In this document: positions 25,101 to 36,806 of the stretch, piece by piece
Numbering within the stretch: the stretch's first letter is position 1
Layout: every line of letters begins with the position of its first letter
From: Rhizophagus irregularis
Taxonomy: Eukaryota > Glomeromycota > Glomeromycetes > Glomerales > Glomeraceae
Direction: 5' to 3'
NCBI RefSeq assembly: GCF_026210795.1
Contig: NC_089443.1
Coordinates: 1,488,001 to 1,552,000, forward strand
DNA length: 64,000 nucleotides
Made by a program: the position numbers and the translations under genes
Notes under the pieces: model-generated
What the model saw: only the letters and a program-made list of their open reading frames with translations
Told to the model about the DNA's origin: nothing
Database searches by the model: none

Positions 25101-26592
25101 ACCATCATCAACAACATTTGGACAAAAAATCAAATTTGCTTTCTTAGCATTTCATGTTCCATTTATACAACTCTTACAAGATATTTTTCATTATGTTCTT
25201 GATGTATTGTTAGAATTTATTGATCTTATAAAAAGAATTGCCCTTTGTTGTGTGAAAGATCCAATTCGAGACACTCCAAACGTTTTTATAGCATTTACTT
25301 TATTATTTAAACGAGCTTGTTTACAGCTTTATAGAAATAGGACACAATTTTTGTTGGACCAGTTGTTACATCTAGGATGTGGTGCTTTTATTTCTCTTGC
25401 TGTTAGTAATTTTACATACATTGGAAAGGCCCCTAGCGAACTTTGTAGTGTAACGCCTGTTGTCATTGCACCAGCTTGTTTTTTGGCAAAAGATTCTTTA
25501 CAGGTAATAATGATAATTTACAGTGACTGAATTTTTAAATATTTTTATGACATAATAATAATATAATTACATAGCAAGTTGGAACTTTCATGGCTCTAGG
25601 TGTAACATTTGCTGGAATCTCAGGTATGTGCATAATATTTACGAGTAGCCCAGTATATCTGAAGGAAAAAAGGATGCTAGATTTCCGGATGAATACTAGA
25701 CGATTACAGAACAAAATCTGGACATTAAATAATAGTATTAACTCATAAACCTTCATTTTTTTTAGCCGGTGGTTCGACTTTTGGTTACGAAAAAGTGGTA
25801 TACTGGCGTGACACAGCAGCAGGAATGCGAACGATTCCATATTTTCTTGCAAAGTTCATCGCGGACATTCCAAGATTAGTCATAGCAGCAGCTATGTTTA
25901 CATGTTCATTTATTCTATTTTATCCTTATAGATCTTTAATTCTTGAATTATATCTTATTGTTCTGTTATCTTATCTAGCTGCATGGACAATGGGTACATA
26001 TTGAAGTTTTTATTTTTCATATTTTATTAAATCACGCCTAATATTTTTAATCATATAATTCATATAGGTTATTTCTTGTCAGCAATTGTTACCAAAGGTA
26101 ATTTAAAGAATTTTCATTTTATTTAAGAAAAAATAAATCTTCAATTTTTGTTTTATACGATTTTAGAAAAACTTGGATTGATCGGTACTGGCTTTGCACT
26201 CGGATGGGGATTAGTACTTTCTGGTGCTAATCCAAAATTAGATGAAGTTGTGAATAATGATAGCTACGTTTATATTCGATGGCTTTGGGCAATGTCTGCT
26301 CCAAGATGGGAAATTGAAGCTTTGTATCTTAAAGAAATTGATCCGAGAAAGTAAGTAATAAAGAAAATTATACATTTTAAACATATTTACGGGTAAATAA
26401 ATTTTTTTAAAAAAAAAAATTTCATTTTTTATTATTCTTAGATGGTATGAGATACATTCTGCCCCATTAAGTAATACTTACAAATTCTCGGATTTTCCAA
26501 TCTGTTTGAGAAATATTGGGATAATTTCTATTGGTTGGGCTGCCGCTGCTTTCTTGGCCATGAAATTATCTCATCGTGATAAACAAAAATGA
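22168..26592 (+). CDS. ABCG-type half transporter with Cys-rich ectodomain (22 exons, 886 aa)
   Basis: ABC transporter of the G/White family, in the subgroup with an extended extracellular N-terminus (like yeast Adp1 and plant ABCG24/28); substrate unknown. Exons: 22168-22395, 22520-22620, 22689-22717, 22788-22802, 22876-22899, 22982-23053, 23134-23199, 23291-23529, 23615-23624, 23705-23818, 23885-23947, 24026-24066, 24140-24260, 24325-24407, 24477-24575, 24724-24869, 24936-25503, 25575-25623, 25766-25993, 26068-26097, 26167-26350, 26442-26592. All phases close with no internal stop. A signal peptide (about 1-31) is followed by a Cys-rich ectodomain with paired CxxG units, a first TM (about 187-206), Walker A GPSGAGKT (274-281), signature SGGQ (380-383), Walker B ILFLDE (399-404) and a C-terminal TM domain with YWRDTAAGM. 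Exons of 10, 15, 24 and 30 nt are notable. It seems intact. Confidence 0.92.
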
Positions 26593-27344
26593 TGAAATTC
26601 AATATTAATCGATTTGTTTAATTATTTTAATTATTTAAAATTTTATTATTTATTGTTTTTGAAAAGAGCAGAATTAGAAATATTTTTTTTTTATGTATTT
26701 TATAGTACTTTAAAAAGAAAAAAAATTATTTATTTATTTAGATGATTGACTTTTATCGGTTAGTAATAAAACTTTTGTAAAGTAGTTGCTTTTTTATTTA
26801 AAGGAAAAAAATTTGATTTATGATCGTACAAATTACTTTGATGGTATTAATTAATAAACTTCTAAAAATCTATTGATTATTTCAATCTGGAAGCAAAATT
26901 ACGATTTTTTATCTTTAGTTACATCAATATCCGCTTACAATCGTCATCCAAAAACGACGGTAGTTTGGTTGGACGTAAAGTACTACTGCATCAATTATTC
27001 ACTGCATCAATTATTCACTGCATCAATTATTCAATTTTGTTCTATTATATACTAATAAATTCGTACAACCACTTTCCATTGTACTTACTAGCTTATCACC
27101 ACTAAAGGATTACAGAATAACACTATGTTGTTTAAAAGTTAAAAAGTTTATATTAAAAAAGGAGAGGCTAAAATTAGATCGGTAAAATTGATGATCGCTT
27201 GAAATGTTAACGTTAAAGTTTACGCTAACATTTCATACCAGAAGTACCGGAATGAGCCGATCTTAACATTAACCCCTCCAAATTTGGAAAACTTACGTGT
27301 TAGGTCAAGTTATTTATTGCCTAAAGTAATCTAAAAATAAAATG
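26593..27344. other. Intergenic, no gene recognised
   Basis: AT-rich 3' flank of the transporter, with a short CTGCATCAATTATTCA triplication near 26985-27033 and an imperfect inverted repeat around AATGTTAACGTT (27210-27235). Confidence 0.6.
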
Positions 27345-28100
27345 AAAAATATATTAGAAGACTCGAGTACTCTAAGTAAGCTTTGTAGAAAAGACAGATT
27401 CAAGCCCCCATGCCTACTATCAATTGACATTAACGATATATCGTGAGTGATCAAACTCGTGCAGAGGTACTGTCATATTGATAATAAGACATGAGACCCA
27501 CCACCAAAGGGAAGGGCCCCACATACAGAAGTCTGCGACATAGCTTGAGATATTGTTTTTCTATGATTTTTTCTCATTAAGGTAACCAGACTTCTAGAAG
27601 AGGAGGATAACCGAAGCACTCTAGGTGCACAAGTCCCTTATACATCCCAGCTTAGTCATTTCCACTTACCAAACACCAATAAAATTGTCCATTTAGAAAT
27701 CTTCCAAGCTTTTGAAGGTTTAAGATTTAAAAACTTTATTTGAAATCATGGAATCTAAAAATTGAATATATAGTAAAAAATATATTAGAAGACTCGAGTA
27801 CTCTAAGTAAGCTTTGTAGAAAAGACAGATTCAAGCCCCCATGCCTACTATCAACTGACATTAACGATATATCGTGAGTGATCAAACTCGTGCAGAGGTA
27901 CTGTTATATTGATAATAAGACATGAGACCCACCACCAAAGGGAAGGGCCCCACATACAGAAGTCTGCGACATAGCTTGAGATATTGTTTATCTATCATTT
28001 TCTCATTAAGGTAACCAAACTTCTAGAAGAGGAGGATAACCGAAGCACTCTAGGTGCACAAATCCCTTATACATCCCAGCTTAGTCATTTCCACTTACCA
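27345..28100. repeat. Two tandem copies of a ~430-bp unit
   Basis: Copy 1 (27345-27671) and copy 2 (27775-28100) are nearly identical over about 326 bp, and the downstream sequence (TAGAAATCTTCCAAG) is also shared with an indel. The unit is less AT-rich than its surroundings, including a GAGACCCACCACCAAAG segment and a GGGCCCC block. I found no open frame, LTR-like TG...CA ends or convincing polymerase III boxes. It may be a dispersed repeat or a non-coding RNA locus duplicated in tandem. Confidence 0.8.
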
Positions 28101-28989
28101 TTGATAGAAATCTTCCAAGGTTTTTTTTTACAGAAAGGAATAAGAACAGCCTTATATATATTAAATAAATAAAATATAAGTTTGAGAAAGTTATTATAAA
28201 TATTACGAATATTGAAGAAAATGAAAATATTATATTAAAAGAAATAATATTTAAAGACAATAGTAAATATTAAAACTTTTAAAAGTCTAATATGAGGAGA
28301 CTTGCCGCTCCTATGTTAAGAGAGATAAGAGAGATGATACATTTGGAGAAAAAAAAGCGATTTTATAAATAATTTCTCGTGGGAAATCATATATATTGTG
28401 AGTCAGTATGATGTAAGATTTGTAAGCTTGTTTACGCGCCATATCCATTACGCACGCGCGTATGTTTGATCACGTTGGTCAATATTAGTACTCACCAGTC
28501 TAATACTTTTTTTTCAACAGTACATACTAAATGTACATACTAAATTTCTTTATTAAGCACTTTTCGTTAGCGGGCTGTCATAGTTCTTATATATAATTAG
28601 CTTTATCAAGAACGGTTGTATTATTAGAATACAGTTAGTAACTTCGTCCAAATTCTTTAATGTTATGAGATATTATTTACAATTAGTATTATGAAACTTA
28701 CGATCATAATCGCGATCACAATGTTTGACGCTAAGCATCATCATAATAAAGTATACATACAGAATAACTAAAAATTTTGCTATTAATTAATCTAAACTTT
28801 TGACTAGTTTAAAAAATTCATAAAATTGTTTAGCGTGAACTCTATTTTTTCACACTCTTCTTATTTTTCTTATTCTTATTACCACCTTTAACTACGTATA
28901 TTAACTTTATTTCCTTTTCTTTTATCACTTTCCGATTTATCACTCTCCACTTCATCTTCTTTATTAATTTGTCTACATTTTTTTCTACC
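28101..28989. other. Intergenic, no gene recognised
   Basis: AT-rich spacer next to the decayed Crinkler-like gene, whose 3' limit is uncertain and may extend into the right-hand part of this stretch. Confidence 0.5.
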
Positions 28990-30510
28990 TCATCCTCTTT
29001 AGTTTTTTGCAATGGTAGACGCGAAGAGCAAACCGAATTAATACCGTTCGAATTCTACCTTCATCATTCCATTCTTGATACGTACGTCTTCTAGCTTCTT
29101 TCTTTTTCAATAAGTTCCACTCATTTCTCTTTAACTATCTTTTCATCCCTGAACTCCTTAATAATATCTACCACCTTCAGAGTAGTATAATCCTTGACGT
29201 CAGTCGAATTTTCGGTATTTCTTCGAACAATATATTTATTTGTCGTATCGACGACCTGTGATGTCCCTTCTCCTTTATCCTTCTTTATCATTTTCATAAC
29301 AATCTTTTGCTTTGTTCTTCAAAACCTCTTCATTCAACGAAACATTATTACTTGGAGGTTCAAATATAAGTTTGATCTTTTCCAATGAATTATTGTTGAA
29401 ACTTTTTTTCTTTTGTGAAATGATCCAAGCTTCTTCCAAACCTTCAAATTTTAAACTTCGTTCAATCGCATTACCTATCTCCTCATTTGATACGTAAAAA
29501 AAATCTTTTTCCTTTAGCATAAATTGTCTTTGCAAAGAACCATTCAAAATTCGAGTATAATTCCTTTAATTCTTTTTCTGATAGAATCTAATTTTCATCC
29601 TTGATTTCTTTATAGGCCACATATTTGTACCTTACAGTCTTTCACGGATTTCGGATAATTTCGTGATGGGTGGCTTCATTGGCGCTTGTGATGTGCTGGG
29701 ATGTCTTGTGCAATCACAAAAATTCACCAATAACCAGATTTCAGATTTCTTCTGGCGTTTCCTTCTCATCTCCCGACTCCAGAAATTCATTACAATCGTC
29801 GGCCTTCAAGCCAAAGAGCGCTTTCATCTCTGGGAAAGTATACGAAGAGAAAGGTTGTTGCGCTATAAATTAATGGGTCAGACATTTGATGAGATCGACA
29901 TGTGAAGTATCATCCTAAAGTATATTAGTGACACTTACACGTATCTCAATAAATCCTCGTCAGCAGAAAATTGCAGTCTCCACTGTATCGCTTTCTACTG
30001 TTGCACCCATCCGGGAACGTGAAATATTCACAAAGCTTCTTCTTAAAACCTTCCAACATCACCATTTCTCTAGTCACTGTCCATTGAAAATTAACACTTT
30101 TACGCTCATAAGCTGTGGTGCAGTGAACTTCTTTCGTCTCAATAGGACGCTATACGATAATATGACGTATTCGTCGGCTGGTTGGGAGAGAATCAGGGAA
30201 AGTGTCTGCTAATTTTCGAAAGTGGAAGCAGTTTCACACTACCAAGCACCTCCCTAATATTAACGTAAATTTTTGTATTGATGGCGATTAATTTTTCGTT
30301 TCTTCTTCGAGGGAAATGTCGACCTTCCATACTTAAGTTCTTTGGGCGCAACGTTATCGAAAAAAGGCTTTTGGTTCCCTTAATAACGTCCTTGAAATGC
30401 CCCTTGTTGGTATCAATATCAACCGGAAAAGCATTTTCATAAGTGTTTTCACCTTCGATCAAACAACTGAGAGTGATAGTTGAACATAGCGCGACATTTG
30501 GCTCGGACAA
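28990..30510 (-). pseudogene. Decayed Crinkler (CRN)-like gene
   Basis: The 5' end, read leftward from 30510, has the layout of the Crinkler header: a short N-terminal stretch, LSCLIEGENTYENAFPVDI, a GHFKDVIKG helix, then ENEKLIAINTKIY-like and LLPLSKISRHFP segments. CRN proteins are modular effectors or nuclear proteins first described in oomycetes and abundant in Glomeromycotina. Downstream the frame is broken several times. Recognisable open pieces include a 90-codon frame (29547-29275) and a basic KKEARRRTYQEWNDEGRIRT segment near 29090. No intact C-terminal domain can be assigned. I infer a degenerate gene; undetected introns could account for some of the breaks. Confidence 0.6.
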
Positions 30511-30872
30511 AAAAATGGTGTTACGTTCCGGAGTGATACTTTTTATATATATATATATATATTAAATAGTAACGCGTTTATTAATTAAGAACAATTATAC
30601 AATTGATTACATAATTATTTAAACACCTAGAAAATATTATAAATTTCTTTATAATACTCTCTATAACTAAGTTCAATCTAAATCTAAAAAATAACTATAT
30701 AATCTAAACTAAACTATTTTTACGAACATACTCCAATTATTCTTAATAGAATTTCAGGTTCCGGAGTGATACCGATATGAAATAAAAAATGAAAAAGCAA
30801 GTGTTAAATATGATTTTACGTTGCACAGACAGACATTGCGTAATTGCACGTGACTTTTAACAAGGAATACAT
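30511..30872. repeat. 15-bp direct repeats (GTTCCGGAGTGATAC) around AT-rich insert
   Basis: GTTCCGGAGTGATAC occurs at about 30526-30540 and again at about 30759-30773, bracketing about 218 bp of AT-rich sequence that begins with a TA microsatellite. The first copy is preceded by TGTTAC, which could be the edge of a solo LTR, but no matching opposite edge is obvious. Confidence 0.55.
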
Positions 30873-31068
30873 TTACCCCCAAGATTTCTAAGTAAAATTC
30901 CACCCCCACGTGACCGGTGATGTTTAAGGGGGAGTGAAAAAAATTTTAAAAATTTTCTAAGTCCCCAGAATAACTTATGAAAAAATGAAAACGGTGAGGT
31001 GTGACGCGGGGTGACATTTTATGCAGGTCACGTGGGGTGAAAGATCTTGGGGCGACGCTGGGGAAGAT
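30873..31068. mobile_element. MITE-like insert with 12-bp flanking direct repeats
   Basis: The 12-bp sequence CAAGGAATACAT lies directly on both sides (30861-30872 and 31069-31080). The 196-bp interior has imperfect inverted ends sharing CCCCAAGAT and CCCCACGTGACC. A target duplication of about 9-12 bp with imperfect TIRs suggests a Mutator-like miniature element; this is an inference. Confidence 0.6.
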
Positions 31069-31080
31069 CAAGGAATACAT

Positions 31081-33249
31081 GCATTGAAATTACAAACAAA
31101 TATAGATAAAAAAACTAACTACTCGAGTAATTTAGGAACATATCAGATATCATTAAATTTCCGATAATTAATGTACGTTAATTTATCTAATAGCCTAGTT
31201 CTCGTTACAACTTGAATTTGTTAAAAAAAAAACAGTCAAAAAAAATTGCTAAAAACATGTTAAAGCAATAGTATTAGGAATTACCTCGAATTAACGTAAT
31301 AACACTCCTTCTTAATACTCTCAACCATTACTGAAATCAATTCCTATCGGAAGGAAATATCCCTCTTTGGAACGAAGGTTTGAAGGCCATCTTTCGACAC
31401 ACATTCACCCTCAGTAACGAAATTAAGTCGGTCGTTATGATAGCTACCCGTAGGACTAGTAGCACCCGAATTATGTACTTTTCACGGTATCCGATCAAAA
31501 TCTCTTGCACGACTAACACAAGATCCCCCTCGGGGAACGTCTGTCGGTGAAATGACCCAGACCCCGACCTCGACAATCGTTATATCGACAATTTTGTAAA
31601 TCTAATGATGTGTGTTCTAATAAAATAATTTGTTGCAATATGTAATATTTGAGTTTAAATGTGGTAAATTTTATAAAATTGCCACGATAATCAACTTGTC
31701 GGCATAATGGATTTTGACTTGTCAGGATGACTTTCGAGATTTCGTACCAAAATCACTTTTCACATGGTTGGGAATAATATTTATCTTGTAAATAAAAAGG
31801 TCCAAATTCAAAAATTTCATAAGTACCAAGTTGAGGACAACACTAAATCCTCTGATTGAGGATGGATTGAGAATGGGATTAAGATTAGATTGAGATTAAT
31901 ATTAGCGTTTTAATCTTAATTTACATGGAATTCAGATTGCTGGCCAGACTTCTTAAAATTTTTTAGTAAAGTGACATAAAATTCATTTCTTGCGTGTCAG
32001 CGTGTGCATTTATAAATAAATATTGCAAATTCATGTAATTTATGCACGTTTATGCATAATTTCCTTCTAAGATAATTCAAACTTGTAATTTTGATGCATC
32101 TAGTGGTTCATTTGACTTTTTGTTCCTAATCTTTAACTCAATTGAAATTTCACAATCATGATTAGTTTGAGATTAAGCTTTAATCTCAATATAATCTCAA
32201 TAATTTATTTTGTGAAAACGCCCAATATAACCAATTTTGTTAAGATAATTCATTTCTTGGCGAAAAGATCATAGTCGGTCACCCCCATAGGGGATGTTCA
32301 TTCAACCCCGAGATCATACCTAATTTTAATAGTTTTTATATAAAAAAGTCTAATTTTTTCTATTAGGCTGTATAATAAATTTCTATAAAAAATAAATTCC
32401 GTCCATTCACGGAAAATGCGACAAATTCCGTGAAGTAATGTTATTAATTCCGGAAATATGAGCCTTTTACGGAAAAAAAAGATGATGAAATATAAAAAAA
32501 CGGATCGACTTTTTTTACAGGGAATTTCGAACATCTAAAAATAACATGGACACTGGACATCGCAGTTTTTTTTTTAAACACATGATTTCAATTACCCCGT
32601 CCCTCGTCCCCCGTTACATCATTTAGAAATATTTAGAATAGAGTTTAACCAATAATTATTTAACAAATCAGTTTTACAACATTTATAAATGGTGTGATCG
32701 ATCATGATCGTTGTTTGAAGTGGCTATGGTTGCATATCACGCCATAAAAATATATAAAGAAGTAATATATGCACGCGTAAGATCATGCACAGCCTTATAT
32801 TATTTATAATAGATTTTTTTTTTTAATTATTCTTTTTTAAAAATACAAATAATAATTATAGAATATACATATTGAAAAACAATGTGTTTTACTTTATTCG
32901 GTTCATATCAATAATTAAGGAGGATGAATTATTCCTTTTTTTAAAACCTCCGCATTTTTTTTTTTAGAATACTTATAATAATAGATAAGTACAAGTACAG
33001 TACAAAAATCAAGTATCTTCCATCTCCTTATTTTTTCTGTCATGTACACTTCCATGTATGTAACACTTTCAATGGCTCTATATTTGGCATCGTACAAAAA
33101 ATAAAAATAAAAATATATCGTACAATCCAAAAATTTTAAATATAAATATGAGAGAAATTTTCTTCATATTTTTTGAATTCAAAAGTTCATTAAAAAGAAA
33201 AATAAAAACATTTCTTATTTACAAATTTCTTAAGAAAAAATAAAACAAA
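31081..33249. other. Intergenic with a short CCCTATAA-family MITE
   Basis: No complete gene. An open minus-strand frame (31337-31576) includes FPEGDLVLVV, which resembles the C-terminal end of retrotransposon integrases, but it is too short to assign. The 31850-32200 region has repeated GAGATTAA blocks in both orientations. The rest is AT-rich spacer. Confidence 0.5.
32381..32522. mobile_element. CCCTATAA-family MITE (TSD AAT)
   Basis: 142 bp. The left end has mutated to TTCTATAAAAAATAAATTCC; the right end is TTTTTTACAGGG. AAT lies directly outside both ends. Inside are TTACGGAAAA / TTCCGTGA / TTCACGG motifs in both orientations, closely matching the element at 56187. Confidence 0.75.
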
Positions 33250-33871
33250 ATGATTTCTTTCACAAAATTGAATTTTTTTGTTACGATTGTTTTGTTATAT
33301 TCCTTGATCAATATGTTTACTGAAGTGAATTCTGTCGCTATTAATAATAAACGAGGTAAGTTTTTTTTTGAATTAAAATATATATATTATACATATACAA
33401 TATGTTATTTTACTAATCAATCTTATTTTTTCTTTTATTTTATCTTTAGATAATTTCTGTGATGGTAAAGATCTTTTGAATTTCTCATTATTTTTATCAT
33501 TTTTTGTTTTAATTAATTTCTAAAATTTCCTTTTTTCTTTCTTTGATTAATTAGGATTCGAAATCACTTTACCTTCAGGAAGTACACCAGCGACAAACTC
33601 TACAACAATAACAGTAAATTGGAAAAAAGGAAACTCAGAAATAGTAAAAATAAACGATGTTGAATTATTTAATGATAAAGGATTATTGAACGTATTATGG
33701 GAAGGTGAAAAATCTTTTAATCCGGATGGTACAGCGACGCAAATCGTAGAAATTGCGGCTCCCGATTATTTAAAATTACCTGCTGAAGTTTTGTTAAGAA
33801 GTTGGGGTTCAACAGCTAATGGTCCTAATTGTTTTAAAATAACTCCATTCTTTACTTTGAATGCAAATTAA
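33250..33871 (+). CDS. Small secreted protein (3 exons, 145 aa)
   Basis: Exons 33250-33355, 33450-33464 (15 nt) and 33555-33871, phases consistent. A hydrophobic N-terminus (residues about 8-28, ending near NSVA) is a likely signal peptide. The mature part of roughly 115 residues is rich in Ser, Thr and Asn, with the pattern ITLPSGSTPATNSTTITVNW then a WEGEKSFNPDG turn. This beta-sandwich-like pattern recalls the extracellular Kre9/Knh1-type domain of fungal wall proteins, but I cannot assign it. Only two cysteines remain in the mature part (one in the micro-exon, one near the C-terminus). There is no GPI-anchor tail, so it is probably released. Confidence 0.7.
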
Positions 33872-34487
33872 AAAAAAAAATTCTTTTTTTTTTAATATTT
33901 TATGAATTTAATATTTATGAATTTATTGAATTTAATATAATGATCTAAATATATATAATCTTTCGAATTTCCTTTTTTATTTCTTTTTTTTAATTTGCAT
34001 GTCGTTCTTTAACATATTTAGTATAATGGCATTTCTAAAAATAGAATTAAATTTATATTTATACCTAAAAGGAAATTTTAAATAATTAATTTTTTTTTAT
34101 AACACTGCATATAATATTGAACTGAGATTTTATAATAAAAAAAAAATTTTTATTTTTTGGTTCAAAAGATGAAATAAAAGTTCTTTTTTTTATGATATTT
34201 TCTTGTACAAAAAAAAAAAAATTATATAATTTGTGGAGATAAGGTAAACTAGAATTAATAATGATAAAAAAAAAACAATTTTTTTTTCTTTTCTAAATTT
34301 AAAAAACATTTATCCTATACAAAAAAAAAAAAAATCTCCACGGTAGCAAAATAATAATAAAAAAAAATATGCAATTAAAATTGCTTAAATGAAATATCTT
34401 AATTGGAATAATGGTTCGATATTTAAATAAAAAAGGTAAAGGAAATAAAAGAAATAAATAATTAAGTTAAAAATCTACTTTTATATT
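33872..34487. other. Convergent intergenic, homopolymer-rich
   Basis: Space between two convergent genes, packed with A and T runs of 8-13 bases. I see no gene here; it serves as the 3' region of both neighbours. Confidence 0.7.
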
Positions 34488-35752
34488 TTAGCCACTCCTT
34501 AATTTACCAATAGGTATTTCTTCATCATTTTCTTTATTAAATTTAATATTCGGTAAACTTTTTCCTATAGGATTATCATCATCGGAACTTTTGTCATCTT
34601 CAGTATTTTGATAATCGGCAATACCCAGTACTTCATTCAATATTGAATCATAAAAATCATTTGTATCATCTTCTAATGATTGTTTATTCGATGATTTATC
34701 AGTTGATAGCAAACGGGATTGTGATGATGTTGATGTTGCACCAAAAGAACCGATTCGACCTAAAGGAGTTGTATCTTCATCTTCTTCAACAATCACTTTA
34801 TCAGGTTTTCGAGAATTTGATTGTCCTGATGATGGTAATTTTGTTACCAACATAGCTAAAGGTAATCTATCACCTAATGGAATATCTGAAGAAGAAGTTG
34901 TCGATTCTGTATCAGCATTAGAAATTAAATCTTTATGTTTAATACTCCTTTTTTTATCTAAATTACTACTAGAACGATTGTTTTTTCCCATTTCTTTATC
35001 ATCCGAATAAGATTTTTTATTTTTACTTGTTAAATCACGATCCATCTGTCTTGTTCTAGTAGATAAACTTTTATGTAAATCACTCGTACTTTTTGATACT
35101 GGTGGTGGTGGTGATGAATTCTTTCTTGATCTAGAATGTGAGCGATGTCTTCTTGAATTAGAACGATGATCATCACGATCTTCTTCAATACCTTTTGAAG
35201 TAGAAAATCTATTTCTAGAATGTGAGCGATGTCTTCTTGAATTAGTACGATCAATTTTACGACCATCACGATCTTCTTCAACACCTTTCGAAGTAGAACG
35301 TCTATGTCCAGAATGTGAGCGATGTCTTCTTGAATTAGTACGATCAATTTTATGACCATCACGATCTTCTTCAACACCTTTTGAAGTGGAACGCCTATGT
35401 GGTCTACTACTATTACTACTATTATTTTGACTATTATTATTATTATGATTATTATTAGATGATCTCCTATCATTTCTTGATTCTTCAACACTATTTCTTA
35501 ATTTTGATTTTGATCGATGAAGTGAAGTTGAATATTTATTTTTATTTGAAGAAGAAAGTTCATCATTATTATTATCACTTAATTCACGATCACTAATATC
35601 ATTATTTGAAATTGTTTTTGACATATCAGAAGTTGAATAACCTGATAATCTATTTACATTATTATTATCTTTACTATTATTACTTCTTCGAGATTTATGA
35701 GATTTTGATCTTTCCAAATTATTATTTCCAATATTACTATTACTATTACTAC

Positions 35753-35784
<32 letters not shown>

Positions 35785-36806
35785 GTCATATCAATAATAA
35801 CGGATGGAATTTTATCAACAATAGCATCATCATCTCTCTTCTTTTTAGTAGTAGAAGATTTTGATAAAGTAGTAGTAGATTGATGATTTCTATTTTTAAC
35901 ACTTTTTACACTTTTTGATCTTTCAGGAGAATGAGCTGATACATTACCAAATTGTATTAAAGTATTCTTTGGAGGTTCGTTATGAGGAGGGGAATCATCA
36001 TCACCATCATTTCTTAATAAAGAATTAGGAGCAAATATCCTATTTTTATCATTATAACCGGTACCTGGTGTAATACTTCTATCTCTATAACTATCATCAG
36101 GTCTATTTCTCCTATAAACTAAATAACAAGCAACTAATAAAGTTATACCTAAGATAACACCACCAATTATAATAGCATATTTTGGCCAAGTACCAAGTGG
36201 ACCTAAAGAAATTTTGTCATTATCTTGAGATTCACTTTTTTCAGCCAAATCAGTACAAAAAGCTACATTTTGACATTTATCACTAAAGATGAATACTGAA
36301 GAAGCTGTAATAGTTGAATTTGGTGGAGGAGTAGGTTGTATAGATAAATCAAATTCGATAAAAAAAGTTTTTGTATCTCTTGATTGACAATTATATTGTG
36401 GTACTGCTCCTGACGTTAGTGTACATGTTACTTTACTAAATGGTGAATATGGATCACCAATTACACTATATCCTGGTTGAAATGATATTGCCACATAATA
36501 TAAGTTACCACCTTTTTTTGAATCTACGTGTGAAGCTGTTACATTTAATTTATACGTATTTGCTGATGTACTACTCATTTGTGAACTTGTGCTAAAACAA
36601 CACCTTTCTATGAAAAAAAAAAGGGATACGTATTAAAATAATTTCCGCGAATTACTTCTGGCATAAAAAATAATTAAAAAAATTCACTTACGTTCTGCAT
36701 TAACATTTACAAATCCAAAAATTAATATCAAAGCAATCATAATCCAATTTTTCCATATTGACGCTTTCTTTAAATCAATTAAATCTTTTTTATCGTATCG
36801 AACCAT
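34488..36806 (-). CDS. Single-pass membrane protein with long Ser/Asn/Arg-rich tail (2 exons, 744 aa)
   Basis: Exons 36806-36692 and 36607-34488. The first exon supplies a signal peptide (hydrophobic WIMIALILIFGFVNVNAE core); without it the large open frame would start inside the ectodomain. The ectodomain (about residues 39-180) has cysteines and an FDLSIQPTPPPNST segment, followed by one TM helix (about 181-204) and a basic YRRNR stop-transfer. The remaining roughly 540 residues are low-complexity: a poly-Asn run, Ser-rich blocks, three tandem 24-28-residue repeats containing STSKGVEEDRD and RRHRSHS, and acidic blocks near the end. The topology resembles fungal wall sensors (short ectodomain, one TM, Ser-rich tail), but I recognise no named domain. 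Function unknown. Confidence 0.8.

Noticed and set aside
27370..27400. Possible polymerase III A and B boxes in the 430-bp repeat (SINE)
   Set aside because: The boxes are poor matches and only about 20 bp apart, too close for a tRNA-derived promoter; there is no A-rich tail or target duplication.
29663..29905. Plus-strand open frames over the Crinkler-like region
   Set aside because: Antisense shadows; coding character and homology are on the minus strand.
31337..31576. Retrotransposon integrase C-terminal remnant (FPEGDLVLVV)
   Set aside because: Only one short motif is visible with no reverse transcriptase or protease nearby; not enough to call an element.
35030..35491. 153-codon open frame on the minus strand rich in Ile/Val
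   Set aside because: It is an alternative frame of the repeat region of the 744-aa membrane protein; its composition reflects the repeat.
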